A stretch of 64,000 bases of DNA from DASVFB01 sp963766345 (GCA_963766345.1 CAVXZL010000008.1:656393-720392); one strand, 5' to 3'; counted from the first letter of the stretch, positions 17,761-25,895 are shown. Numbers and translations: made by a program. Notes: a model not told the origin generated them from the sequence alone.

Positions 17761-19484
17761 CCGTTCGCGCGGTCGACGAGGACGACGTCGAACGGCTTGC
17801 CACCCGGGGGCTCGACATGGCTCGTGATCCCCCAGTGGCCGACCATCACGAGCGCCGGCGCCGAGTGCCTGAAGACGCCCGGCCGCACCTCCTTGAACGC
17901 GTAGGCCTGCTGTCCCATCTCCATGTCGAGCATCGCGAAGGTCGTCGTGACGTTGGCGCCCGTGACCGGCTTGCCGTCCTTCGTGAGCGACAGCGTGAAC
18001 GTGTTCGGCTGCGCCGCGCGGTTCGGCGTGATCGTCGCCTGCACGTCGTAGCCGTTCCGCTCGAAGGTCTTCGACACCGGTCCCGGCCCGACGCGGATCG
18101 GAGTGCCGCCGAGGTTGCCGAGCGCCTTCGCCGGCGGCGGCAGGCTCGAGAGCACGGCGGCCGCGAACACGATCGCCGAGACGAGCACGACCTCCGTGCC
18201 GACGAGCCGGCGCAGGAGCGTCGCCGTCGCCGGGCCGACGTCGGGCCGGTCGCCGGCCGACGCCTGCAACCGCGGGCGCGTCCAGACAAGGTTCACCGCG
18301 GCGATGAGCATCGCCACGAGGAGCAGCCCCACCTTCCAGAGGATCGCCTTTCCATATGAGGTCTCCCACAGCGACGACAACGTCGGCAGGTGCACGATCG
18401 CCGCGGCGACACCCGACGCGATGAGCACGTTCACCGAGACGAAAGCGACGTTGGAGAAGCGCGGTACCGAGACCACGAGCCCCGCGATGCGCTGCGCCGC
18501 GGGCAGGCTCGACCAGAGCACGAGCATCCCGATCAGCCCGCCGACCCAGACCGAGCCGGCCGACAGGTGCGACCAGTCGAAGAGGATCGACCACGCGCGC
18601 GGCGACGTCTGCGCGGCGTGTCCGGAGATCCCCGGCACGAGCAGCACCGCACCCGCGGCGAGCAGCGCTCCGCCGAGGGCGAGCAGCTCCGCGATCGAGC
18701 GGTGCGGGCGCTCCGGCCGGTCGACCCAGAGCGCGACGAGCGCCGCGAGCGCGAAGAGCACGAACGTGAGCTCGAGGTCGACGTAGCCGCGACCGAACGA
18801 CGACGCACGCAGCAGCGGCACGAGCGCGCCGAGGTTCCACACCGAGCGCAGCGCGAACTGCGCCGTCGCGAGGAACGCGTAGACCGGCGTCGCGACGAGC
18901 GCGATCGCAGCAGCGACGACGAACGCGATCGACACCGCGCGCAGCCGCGTGCCCGACACACGCCGAACGAGCGGACGAGCGACTGCCATCCTCAGCACGA
19001 ACAACCCGATCGCCGCCATCACCGACAGGAACGCAATCCAGCGCGCGACGATCAGGCGCGGCGTGGCCGCGGTCTCGGAGATCGACGGGATCACGAACTG
19101 CGGCGCCGGCCCGGGGTTCGGCCCGACCGCGAACGTGAACGCGCCGCGCACGGGATGGCCGTCGGCCGAGATGACGCGCCACCACACGAGGTACCAGCCC
19201 TCGTCGAGCTTCTTCAGCGGCACGACGAGCGTGTCCGCGTCCGTGGCCGATCGGCGCGGCGGTCCCGCCGTCTGCTGGTGCGCTTCCGCGTCCGTCACGG
19301 AGACGATCGCGAACCGCGGCTCCACCGCCTCGCTGTACGTGAGGCGCAGCTCCTTCGGCGGCGTGTTGACCGTCTGGCTCGCGGACGGGATCGTCCGGAG
19401 GAGCGCCGCGTGCGCCCACGCAGCGCCCGGCAGGACGAGCGCGGTAACGACCGCCGCGAGCGCGACGGTGCCGGTTCTGCTCAC
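17757..19484 (-). CDS. CopC-CopD fusion with C-terminal FixH/YtkA-like domain
   Basis: 575 residues in three parts. After a signal peptide ending AWA, mature HAALLRTIPSA begins with the copper-binding His of CopC, and GHPVRGAFTFAV holds the second. A CopD membrane part of about eight helices follows. The last ~110 residues (from TPIRVGPGPVS) form an outward beta domain with MDMEMG-type and GHWGI motifs, like FixH/YtkA. The whole should bind copper outside and pass it across or to the membrane. GTG 19484 overlaps the ycnI stop (GTGA). The triple fusion replaces what are separate pcoC/pcoD genes elsewhere. Confidence 0.88.
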   Translation of the reverse strand: MSRTGTVALAAVVTALVLPGAAWAHAALLRTIPSASQTVNTPPKELRLTYSEAVEPRFAIVSVTDAEAHQQTAGPPRRSATDADTLVVPLKKLDEGWYLVWWRVISADGHPVRGAFTFAVGPNPGPAPQFVIPSISETAATPRLIVARWIAFLSVMAAIGLFVLRMAVARPLVRRVSGTRLRAVSIAFVVAAAIALVATPVYAFLATAQFALRSVWNLGALVPLLRASSFGRGYVDLELTFVLFALAALVALWVDRPERPHRSIAELLALGGALLAAGAVLLVPGISGHAAQTSPRAWSILFDWSHLSAGSVWVGGLIGMLVLWSSLPAAQRIAGLVVSVPRFSNVAFVSVNVLIASGVAAAIVHLPTLSSLWETSYGKAILWKVGLLLVAMLIAAVNLVWTRPRLQASAGDRPDVGPATATLLRRLVGTEVVLVSAIVFAAAVLSSLPPPAKALGNLGGTPIRVGPGPVSKTFERNGYDVQATITPNRAAQPNTFTLSLTKDGKPVTGANVTTTFAMLDMEMGQQAYAFKEVRPGVFRHSAPALVMVGHWGITSHVEPPGGKPFDVVLVDRANG

Positions 19485-20059
19485 GCGAGCGTGCGCCTTC
19501 CGGAGCCCGCAGCAAGCGCGACCGCGGCGAGAACAGCGGCAAGCACCGCGACCGCGAGCGCGATCCACGTCACGACGGACGAGCCGCCGCCGCCGAGCGA
19601 GTCCTTCGCCTCGAGCGTGGGCGCCGGTGCATCCGAGCTCTCGGGGCCGGTCCAGTCGACGACCGACCCATCGGAGTACGTCTGCCTCACGCCGAACGTG
19701 TACGTCTTCGCCGAGTCGGCACGGCCGAGGAACGAGAAGCCGGTGGCCTCGCCGGTCGGGACCTTGCCGCCGTCCCAGGTCACCTTCGTGATCACGGCGT
19801 CCTCGCCGGAGCCCGTCTGCTGGACCGTGCGCTTCCAGCCGGGCGAGTCGATGAACGAGTCGATCGAGAAGCCCTCGGGCGGCGTGAGCTCGACCTTCGT
19901 CGTCTGCGCGTCCTCCTTCTCGGTCGGCACGGCAAGCGTGAAGACCTGGCTCTCGCCCTTGACGACGATCGGTGGACTGACGTGCGCGTGCGCCGACGCG
20001 ACGGCCGCCGAGACGAGCGCGGCCGCCGCGACGAGCACGGTTGCCAGTGGGAGCTTCAT
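19481..20059 (-). CDS. ycnI: YcnI-like copper-binding membrane-anchored protein (DUF1775)
   Basis: 192 residues. Signal peptide then mature HVSPPIVVKG..., whose N-terminal His is the copper ligand in YcnI; later GFSIDSFIDSPGWKR and VTWDGGKVPTGE match the domain. A C-terminal helix (SVVTWIALAVAVLAAVLAAVAL) anchors it. ATG 20059 has TGGAGG upstream and also overlaps the stop of the lipoprotein gene (ATGA). It precedes CopC-CopD, the usual partner. Confidence 0.9.
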   Translation of the reverse strand: MKLPLATVLVAAAALVSAAVASAHAHVSPPIVVKGESQVFTLAVPTEKEDAQTTKVELTPPEGFSIDSFIDSPGWKRTVQQTGSGEDAVITKVTWDGGKVPTGEATGFSFLGRADSAKTYTFGVRQTYSDGSVVDWTGPESSDAPAPTLEAKDSLGGGGSSVVTWIALAVAVLAAVLAAVALAAGSGRRTLA

Positions 20060-20889
20060 CTGACCTCCAGAGTGAAAGGAACGGTGATGACGCGGCCGTC
20101 GGCTCGCGTCTGCAGGAAGAGCCGCCAGGTTCCGGCGACGGGAACGAGCACGCCGACGCGCAGCTTCCCCGGTGTCGACGAGCGGCCGGCCACGCTCGCA
20201 CCGCCGAGCGAGCTCGTGCAGCCGCTCGCGCCGGGCGCGCACACGTGCGTGTGGAAGTAGTCGAGCGTTCCCGCGCGGAAGAAGATCGCGTGGGCGAGCG
20301 CTCCGTACCACGGCGAGAAACGTGCCGGCTTCCCGTGCGCGTCGTTCACGGTGATGTTCAGGAACCCGGGCTCGATCGCGCGCAGCTTCGGGTTGCCGTG
20401 CAGCGTGACGCGGAACCCGTCGGCGTCGGCGCTGTGCGTGGCCGGCGGCAAAGGCTGCGGTGTCGCGCGTCCGGCCACGTCGATGCTTCGGAACAGCTGG
20501 AAGTTCGGTTGTCCCCGGGGGTAGGCGTCCACGACGACGCGGTACTTGCCGGCGCGCGGCAGGACGACGCGCTGGCGCAGCGTGCCGTCGGCGCCCACCG
20601 GCGGGTGGCGATGGATCATGGTCGTCAGGTCGTCGCTGACCAGGATCAGATGGACACCGGTGTGCGGGCCGCCGCCGCTCTTGTAGCTCGTGAGCGGCGT
20701 TCCGTCCGGCTGCTCGATCGCGAACGACACCGTCGTCGGCTTGCCTGCCTTGACCGCCGCCGACGGCGCGAAGTTCGCGAGCTTGAACGTGTGCGCCGCC
20801 TGCACCGTCGGGACCCGCGGCGCGGACGACGATCCGTCGCAGCCGGCGAGGGCCGCGGACGCCACGAGCAGCAGCAGGCTCTTCCTCAT
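20056..20889 (-). CDS. Lipoprotein with His-rich possible metal-binding domain
   Basis: 277 residues with a lipobox (LLLLVASAALAGC). Two similar beta units follow: HTGVHLILVSDDLTTMIHRH and LAHAIFFRAGTLDYFHTHVC, each with closely spaced His that could hold a metal. A final beta segment GTWRLFLQTRADGR follows. The twin units resemble an internal duplication of a FixH-like fold. Its place between YcnI and another envelope protein supports a role in copper handling on the outer side of the membrane. Precise function unknown. Stop and start overlap both neighbours (ATGA). Confidence 0.75.
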   Translation of the reverse strand: MRKSLLLLVASAALAGCDGSSSAPRVPTVQAAHTFKLANFAPSAAVKAGKPTTVSFAIEQPDGTPLTSYKSGGGPHTGVHLILVSDDLTTMIHRHPPVGADGTLRQRVVLPRAGKYRVVVDAYPRGQPNFQLFRSIDVAGRATPQPLPPATHSADADGFRVTLHGNPKLRAIEPGFLNITVNDAHGKPARFSPWYGALAHAIFFRAGTLDYFHTHVCAPGASGCTSSLGGASVAGRSSTPGKLRVGVLVPVAGTWRLFLQTRADGRVITVPFTLEVR

Positions 20890-21812
20890 CGCGCCCGTCC
20901 GGTCGACGGAGCGAGGACCGCGACGACGACCGCCGACGCGCCGCCGACGAGCGCGACCGCCGTGGCGAGCCGCGTGAACGACGCGGGCAGCGAGGACACG
21001 ACGACACCATGGAGGAACACGCTCAGCGAGCCGAGGCCGAGCGACACGGCCACGACTCCGACGACCATTGCCGCCCACGTGCGCAGCGACCGGTCGTGAC
21101 GAAGGAGCGCGATGGCCGCGAACAGCGCGAGCACCCCCGCCGATCCCGCCTCGACCCACTGCGTGCGCCGCGCGATCGTGTCTCCTGTCGCAAACGCGGT
21201 GCTGGCGGTGAGTGCGCCGGCCGCAGCGATCGCGGCGATGGCCGCTGCGGTCTCGGAACGCTTCGCCGGAAGCGCGTGTGCGAGTGCCGCGACGACGCCG
21301 AACGCGACGAGCATCGCGACGATCCACGGCCAGAGCGGCGGCGCTCCGACTCGCGTGAACGTCCCGCGCAGCGCCGTCGCACGTCCGTCCAGCACGATCG
21401 GCAGCGACCAGCGGGCGCTTGCGCCGGCCTGCAGAGCAGGCGGCGGCGCGAGGCGGTGGTCGTGCCACAGGAAGGCGTTCGTGCGCGTCACGCGCACCCA
21501 GCCGGAGCCGCGCCTCGCGAGCCGGTCGGCCGCAGCGGTCGGCGACGCGCGGTTGACCCACACGCCGCTCGCGCCGAAGCGGAGCAACGGCTCGCCGAGC
21601 AGCCCTCGCACGAGGAGTCGATGCGGCGCGTCGACGCGGACGCGCAGCGCGCGGTCGCCGTCGACGACGTCCACGTGGACACCCGGCAGCGTCACCGGTT
21701 CGATCCTGACGCGATAGTCGAGCGCGACCGTCGGCGCACGCGAGTGCGCCGCCGCGGGAGCCGCGACCACGAGGCAGGCGACGACGACGATCGAAAGCGC
21801 AGCGAAGCGCAC
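20886..21812 (-). CDS. Secreted-domain membrane protein of the copper operon, unknown
   Basis: 308 residues: signal peptide (FAALSIVVVACLVVAAPAAA, mature start HSRAP), an outer beta region of about 150 residues with NAFLWHDHRLAPPPA, and four to five membrane helices in the C-terminal half. The HxH cluster could bind metal. GTG 21812 was chosen because GGAGG lies just upstream. I do not recognise the family. The operon context (CopC-CopD, YcnI) suggests metal trafficking. Confidence 0.7.
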   Translation of the reverse strand: MRFAALSIVVVACLVVAAPAAAHSRAPTVALDYRVRIEPVTLPGVHVDVVDGDRALRVRVDAPHRLLVRGLLGEPLLRFGASGVWVNRASPTAAADRLARRGSGWVRVTRTNAFLWHDHRLAPPPALQAGASARWSLPIVLDGRATALRGTFTRVGAPPLWPWIVAMLVAFGVVAALAHALPAKRSETAAAIAAIAAAGALTASTAFATGDTIARRTQWVEAGSAGVLALFAAIALLRHDRSLRTWAAMVVGVVAVSLGLGSLSVFLHGVVVSSLPASFTRLATAVALVGGASAVVVAVLAPSTGRAR

Positions 21813-21841
21813 GGGTACCTCCGTTGCTCGACGGGGACGAA

Positions 21842-22357
21842 CTAGCGCGCGAGCGCGGGCGGCGCACGCAACGCCACGTTCCCGGCGAGGGGACGGGCAG
21901 CAGGCAGGGCGACCGGGGCGGCGATCCAGCGCGCAAGCACGCGCACGCGGCGCACGCGGCTGCCGGTGAAGAGCAAGTACGCGAGCTGTCCGGCGCGCAG
22001 CGCGAGCGCGAGGACGAGCGCCGTCGCGGCGACGCCGAAGAGGACGACGAGCCAGCCCGAAGGCGTCATCGCGGCGACGGCCGGGTGCCCGACCTGGAGC
22101 GAACGCTCGAGCGACTCCTGCGCGAGCACGATGAACAGCGCCCAGGTGGCGAGGCCGCGCGCGGTCTCTTCGACCGGCAGCCGCGAACGCAGCGACGCGG
22201 GCTTGAGCAGGGCGACGACGGCGATCGCCGCGACCGCGAGCGCAGGCTCGTACCAGCCGAGGTAACCGTGCAGCCCGTCCGCCGGGCGAAAGCTTCCGTA
22301 CAGCAGCGCGTGCGCGCCGAGGGCGCACATCGCCGCAGGAATGAGCCGCGTCGGCAC
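21842..22357 (-). CDS. Small integral membrane protein, unknown (first gene of copper operon)
   Basis: 171 residues, about four membrane helices (ALGAHALLYGS, ALAVAAIAVVALL, LATWALFIVLAQ, WLVVLFGVAATALVLALAL) and a basic C-terminal tail. No known motif. GTG 22357 lies six bases after TACGCT, so it heads a leaderless transcript that likely runs through the copper genes to 17146. It faces the hydrolase gene across only 22 bases. Confidence 0.65.
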   Translation of the reverse strand: MPTRLIPAAMCALGAHALLYGSFRPADGLHGYLGWYEPALAVAAIAVVALLKPASLRSRLPVEETARGLATWALFIVLAQESLERSLQVGHPAVAAMTPSGWLVVLFGVAATALVLALALRAGQLAYLLFTGSRVRRVRVLARWIAAPVALPAARPLAGNVALRAPPALAR

Positions 22358-22363
22358 GTCGAA

Positions 22364-22373
22364 AGCGTACCGT
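22364..22373. promoter_or_regulatory. Overlapping divergent leaderless -10 boxes
   Basis: Minus-strand TACGCT (22369-22364) is six bases before GTG 22357. Plus-strand TACCGT (22368-22373) is six bases before ATG 22380. The two boxes share the TA/AT pair at 22368-22369, so both promoters and both 5' ends fit in 22 bases and cannot be occupied together. Confidence 0.7.
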
Positions 22374-22379
22374 TGCGCG

Positions 22380-23087
22380 ATGGCCAGAGACCCTCACGAC
22401 ATCCTCAGCGACCCGCCGCCGCGTGCCGCCGACGAGCGCATCGTCTACGGCCCCGAGCCGCTGCAGTTCGCGGACGTGCGCAACGCCGACGGCGACGCCC
22501 TCGCGCTCGTGCTGCACGGCGGCTCGTGGAAGGCGACGTATAACCTCACGCACCTCGCGCATCTCTGCATCCTGCTCGGCGAGAACGGCGTGCCGACGCT
22601 CAACGTCGAGTACCGGCGCGTCGGCGACCCGGGCGGCGGCTGGCCCGGCTCGCTCGAGGACGTCCTGCTCGCGGTCGAACGCGCGCGGACTCTGGCGCGG
22701 CAACTCGTGCTCGTCGGGCATTCGGCCGGCGGCCATCTCGCCCTGCTCGCCGCGAAGCGCACAGGCGTCCCGGTCGTCGCGCTCGCAGCCGTGTGCGATC
22801 CGCCGACGTGGGAGAACGACGCGGTTGCCGCGTTCTTCGCGGGGAACACGCCGGCGCCCGAGGCCTCGCCGCTCGCGCAGGCGCCGCTCGCCGTCCGCAC
22901 GATCGTGGTTCACGGCACCGCCGACGACGTCGTTCCGTTCGAGCAGTCGGAGCGCTACGCGCGCGCAGCCGGTGACGAGGCGACGCTGCGACCGCTCGAC
23001 GGCGCGGGCCATTTCGAGCCGATCGACCCGCAGTCACCCGAGGTGCGCGTGACGGTCGACGCGGTCGCCGAGCTCCTCGGCTACTAG
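22380..23087 (+). CDS. Alpha/beta hydrolase, BD-FAE/esterase-like
   Basis: 235 residues. Oxyanion motif LHGGSW, nucleophile elbow GHSAGG, acid in GTADDVVPFEQ and His in GAGHFEPID: a complete Ser-Asp-His triad as in kynurenine-formamidase-like and acyl esterases. Cytoplasmic, no signal. ATG 22380 lies six bases after TACCGT with no ribosome site, so probably leaderless. Natural substrate unknown. Confidence 0.85.
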   Translation: MARDPHDILSDPPPRAADERIVYGPEPLQFADVRNADGDALALVLHGGSWKATYNLTHLAHLCILLGENGVPTLNVEYRRVGDPGGGWPGSLEDVLLAVERARTLARQLVLVGHSAGGHLALLAAKRTGVPVVALAAVCDPPTWENDAVAAFFAGNTPAPEASPLAQAPLAVRTIVVHGTADDVVPFEQSERYARAAGDEATLRPLDGAGHFEPIDPQSPEVRVTVDAVAELLGY

Positions 23088-23180
23088 CGCTGCGCCGCCG
23101 TCGCGAGCCGGCGCGCCTCGTCCTCGAGCACGCGCCGCACGGCCGTGGCACCGGACGTAGCGATCCGGGAAGAAGCCGGA

Positions 23181-23186
23181 TATTCT
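23181..23186 (+). promoter_or_regulatory. Candidate -10 box of the small membrane protein gene
   Basis: TATTCT in the 188-base gap, about 90 bases before the TTG at 23276, leaving a long leader with GGAGGA at 23265-23270. No riboswitch pattern recognised in the leader. Confidence 0.35.
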
Positions 23187-23275
23187 GTGCCCGCGGAAGG
23201 GGTTCGGGGTCAGGTCTGCGGTCTGTGCTCCGTCCGCGGCTGGGCTGGGTTCATTTCGATCACTGGAGGATTTTC

Positions 23276-23542
23276 TTGACTGTCTCGACTGTCGAGGCCG
23301 CCGTTGCGGCCAAGGAAATGCGCCGCTGGATTGCATGGCTCGGCGGCTCGCTCGTCGCCGCTTCGCTCTTCACGGCGCTCGCGCTCGCGGGGCTCGGCCC
23401 CTGGCTGATTCTCCCGGCGATCCTCGTCGGCCCGGGCCTGGGCGGGATCGCACTCATCTGGCTCGCGCTCACGAGCGACACGAACGCCGTCGCGCACGCG
23501 ATCTCCGAGCCGGTCGTCGACGCCGAGGCGATCGCCGCCTGA
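23276..23542 (+). CDS. Small two-helix membrane protein, unknown
   Basis: 88 residues, short polar N-terminus, helices WLGGSLVAASLFTALALAGL and LILPAILVGPGLGGIALIWL, and an acidic tail EPVVDAEAIAA. No recognised family. TTG 23276 has GGAGGA five bases before it. A perfect intrinsic terminator follows within 30 bases, so this is a single-gene unit with a strong stop, as for an abundant small protein. Confidence 0.65.
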   Translation: MTVSTVEAAVAAKEMRRWIAWLGGSLVAASLFTALALAGLGPWLILPAILVGPGLGGIALIWLALTSDTNAVAHAISEPVVDAEAIAA

Positions 23543-23569
23543 TCGTCAGTCGAAGCTCTGGGGAGAGAG

Positions 23570-23599
23570 AAAGGGCCGGTCTGAGACCGGCCCTTTTGC
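23570..23599. terminator. Strong intrinsic terminator, usable from both sides
   Basis: Twelve-pair stem AAAGGGCCGGTC / GACCGGCCCTTT with a three-base loop, followed by TTGCT on plus and by TCTCTCTCC on minus. It stands between two convergent genes. Confidence 0.8.
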
Positions 23600-23619
23600 T
23601 CTCCTGCTGAGGCTTTGGC

Positions 23620-23990
23620 TTAGCTCGTGGGACCGCAGAGCACGTACGCGGTCAATGTGTAGCCGTTCCCCTGGCCGCTCCCGATGTAGTTCGCGGTGAC
23701 GAGCCATGCGGACTTGCCGGCGTCGACGCCGCTCGCGATGACGGTCGGCTTGGAGATGGCACCGCAACCTTGGTGCTGTCGGAGCCGCCGACCTCGAAGC
23801 CCCGCCGGTTGCCGTGTAGCCGGACGCGCAGACGGCCTGGGCGGTGAACGAGCCGGAGCCGTTCGCGCTCTTCGTCACCTGCGTGAGGCCGACCGAGCCG
23901 GGATCCCCTTGTCGCACTTCGGGCCCTGAGCTCCGTCGACGCCGTTCGCTCCCGCATCGCCCTTGTCGCCCTTGTCTACGCCGCAGAACA
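23620..23990 (-). pseudogene. Collagen-like repeat protein fragment with several frameshifts
   Basis: Read leftward it encodes Gly-X-Y triplets (GDKGDKGDAGANGVDGAQGP), then after shifts SVGLTQVTKSANGSGSFTAQ, AVCASGYTATGG, and ends VIASGVDAGKSAWLVTANYI and a TAA at 23620-23622. At least three shifts are needed and no start is visible at the left of the collagen part. It looks like the C-terminal head of a secreted protein whose collagen stalk is truncated, either by decay or by assembly collapse of the repetitive stalk. The Cys-containing head may be a small beta domain for surface display. Confidence 0.55.
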
Positions 23991-24025
23991 GTCGTAGATT
24001 AGCCCGGCATCCCGGACGGACAACG

Positions 24026-24448
24026 CTACTTTCCGGCGGGTCTTCCCTCCGGATAGCGGGGCAAGCCGTCGTCCCGCAACGGCTCCCACACGGCGGCGTA
24101 GGCGACGTAGGTGTGCACGCTCGGACGGATGCCCGGGTCGCCGTCGAATGCGCCGAGCCGAACCCCCACGATCTCCGGGTCTTCCTGGCTCCGGCTCCAG
24201 AGTGCGGAACCGCACGCCGAGCAGAACGCCTTCGAGTACCCGGCCGGCGGATCCCAGTAGCGGATGAGCTCCTCGCCCGTGAGCACCGTCAGCGATCCGG
24301 GCGCGACGCGCGCCGACACGGCCGCCGCTGTGCCCGTCCTGCGCTGACAGCGCGTGCAGTGGCAATAGCCCGACGAGACGAGGGGCTCGGAGATCTCGAA
24401 GCGGACACCGCCGCACATGCAGCCTCCCGTCAGCGGCAGCTCGACCAT
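24026..24448 (-). CDS. GFA family (glutathione-dependent formaldehyde-activating-like) zinc protein
   Basis: 140 residues with the full set of zinc cysteines: GGCMCGGVRF, CHCTRCQRRTG and FCSACGSALW. The family (CENP-V/GFA fold) includes S-hydroxymethyl-glutathione synthase, but most actinobacterial members have no tested activity. ATG 24448 lies seven bases after TACGCT on the minus strand, so it is likely leaderless. A second GFA member is at 42817. Confidence 0.85.
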   Translation of the reverse strand: MVELPLTGGCMCGGVRFEISEPLVSSGYCHCTRCQRRTGTAAAVSARVAPGSLTVLTGEELIRYWDPPAGYSKAFCSACGSALWSRSQEDPEIVGVRLGAFDGDPGIRPSVHTYVAYAAVWEPLRDDGLPRYPEGRPAGK

Positions 24449-24455
24449 CGCATGG

Positions 24456-24461
24456 AGCGTA
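24456..24461 (-). promoter_or_regulatory. Leaderless-type -10 box of the GFA gene
   Basis: TACGCT on the minus strand, seven bases before ATG 24448. Twenty-two bases separate it from the identical box of the divergent gene at 24484. Confidence 0.65.
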
Positions 24462-24483
24462 GCGAGCGGCGCCCGGCACCGCG

Positions 24484-24489
24484 TACGCT
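24484..24489 (+). promoter_or_regulatory. Leaderless-type -10 box before an ATC start
   Basis: TACGCT exactly six bases before ATC 24496. The spacing is that of the other leaderless genes here, which places the 5' end of the mRNA at the ATC. Confidence 0.6.
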
Positions 24490-24495
24490 CGCGAC

Positions 24496-25224
24496 ATCCG
24501 CACCGCCCTCATCTCCGACGTCCACGGGAACGCCGTCGCGCTCGACGCGGTGCTCGCCGACCTCGAGCGCGAGCCGGTCGACCAGGTCGTCGCTCTCGGC
24601 GACATGATCCAGGGCGGCTCGCAGCCCGCCGACGTCGTGCGCCGCTTGCGCGAGCTCGCGTGCCCCGTCGTGCTCGGCAACGCCGACGCGTTCCTGCTCG
24701 ACCCCGACGCGGGCGAAGAAGAGAAGACCAAGCGCCAGCTCGCCGTGCGCGAATGGACGCTTGCACAGATCGACGACGACGGCGCCGCTTTCATCGAGAC
24801 CTTCCAGCCGAAGCTCGACGTGCCGCTCGGCGAAGAGCGCACGCTGCTCGCGTTCCATGGCACGCCGACGTCGTTCGACGACGTCGTCCTGCCGCACCTC
24901 GAGGAGGACGAGTTCAGGCGGCTGCTCGGCCCTCCGGCGGCGGCCGTGCTCGCAGGTGGTCACGTCCACCTGCAGTGGCTACGCCGCTACGGCGACAGCA
25001 CGTTCGTGAACCCCGGCAGCGTCGGGCTCGCGTACGACCACGCGCAGCCGGACGACGACGACCTCCGTATCGACGCGATCGCCGAGTACGCGCGGATCGA
25101 CGTCGACGGCGACCGCTTGGAGATCGCGTTCCGCCGCGTGCCACTCCACCGCGACGCCGTGCTCGCCGCGATCGAGGCGAGCGGCATGCCGCACGCGGAC
25201 CATCTGCGCGCCGCCTGGCGCTAG
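24496..25224 (+). CDS. Metallophosphoesterase (YfcE/calcineurin-like), ATC start
   Basis: About 242 residues. Metal motifs in order: ALISDVHGN, ALGDMIQGG, LGNADAF, AFHGTP and AGGHVHLQW, then NPGSVG; this is the complete binuclear centre of a phosphodiesterase. The first motif starts only seven residues in. An in-frame TAG at 24460-24462 closes the frame, and between it and the motif there is no ATG, GTG or TTG. ATC at 24496, six bases after TACGCT, is the best start. A substitution error (ATG read as ATC) is the alternative. The end overlaps the convergent gene by four bases. Confidence 0.8.
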   Translation: MRTALISDVHGNAVALDAVLADLEREPVDQVVALGDMIQGGSQPADVVRRLRELACPVVLGNADAFLLDPDAGEEEKTKRQLAVREWTLAQIDDDGAAFIETFQPKLDVPLGEERTLLAFHGTPTSFDDVVLPHLEEDEFRRLLGPPAAAVLAGGHVHLQWLRRYGDSTFVNPGSVGLAYDHAQPDDDDLRIDAIAEYARIDVDGDRLEIAFRRVPLHRDAVLAAIEASGMPHADHLRAAWR

Positions 25225-25895
25225 CTTCGGATGCGTGACGCGAGAAGGCGCGCAAGGCGCACTTCGGCCGACTTGATCGGCGCGCGCGCGTCGTACGGCG
25301 CCACCGTCGTCAGCGTGATCTCGGTACGTCCACGCCCGACGAGCAGGAGGTCGACGAGCATGCTCGCCGTCGTGCCGGCGGCCGTCACCTCGAGCACGAG
25401 CCGGAACGCTGCGGTGTACTGCGCGATGCGCGGGAACGCGAGCTTCTGGATGCCGCGCACCTTCGCGTTCGCCGGCGCCGCCTTCGCGAGGTACGTGCGC
25501 AGGCACGCGAGCAGGCCGGGCGCGAGCACCGACCGCTGCCAGTCGAGCTTCACCATCGGCGCGGTCTTGAGCAACTGCACCTCGTCGTCGATGTAGACGC
25601 CCGCGTTCTGGAACTCTGTCTCCGCGACTCCGGTGAGCACGAGGTCGGAGTACTTCGGATGAAAGTTGGCGCACCTCGGCCCGGTGGACGAGAGGTCGGG
25701 CTTCCTCGTGCCGCCGCTCCAGCCCGCGGCGCCGCCGAAGTCCGCCTGGCGGAGGGCGACGTGGCGCGCAGCCGCGTTGTCCGCAGCGGTCAGATGGACC
25801 TGGTGCTTCCCGTCGCCGGACGTGGACGCGGCAGCAGCGGTGGCGGACACGAGCATGCAGAGCGCGGCGACGGCGGCGCGCCTCGGCATCGCCAC
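25221..25895 (-). CDS. Secreted protein of unknown function
   Basis: 224 residues; signal peptide (RRAAVAALCMLVSATAAAA), mature part with CANFHPKYSDLVLTG, LACLRTYLAKAAPANAK and VAPYDARAPIKSAEVRLARL. The two-Cys alpha/beta pattern recalls substrate-binding-like sensor domains of the PknH extracellular type, but I cannot assign it. GTG 25895 lies eight bases after the stop of the preceding gene; ATG 25889 is equally possible. It is the last gene of the diguanylate cyclase operon. Confidence 0.6.
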   Translation of the reverse strand: MAMPRRAAVAALCMLVSATAAAASTSGDGKHQVHLTAADNAAARHVALRQADFGGAAGWSGGTRKPDLSSTGPRCANFHPKYSDLVLTGVAETEFQNAGVYIDDEVQLLKTAPMVKLDWQRSVLAPGLLACLRTYLAKAAPANAKVRGIQKLAFPRIAQYTAAFRLVLEVTAAGTTASMLVDLLLVGRGRTEITLTTVAPYDARAPIKSAEVRLARLLASRIRS

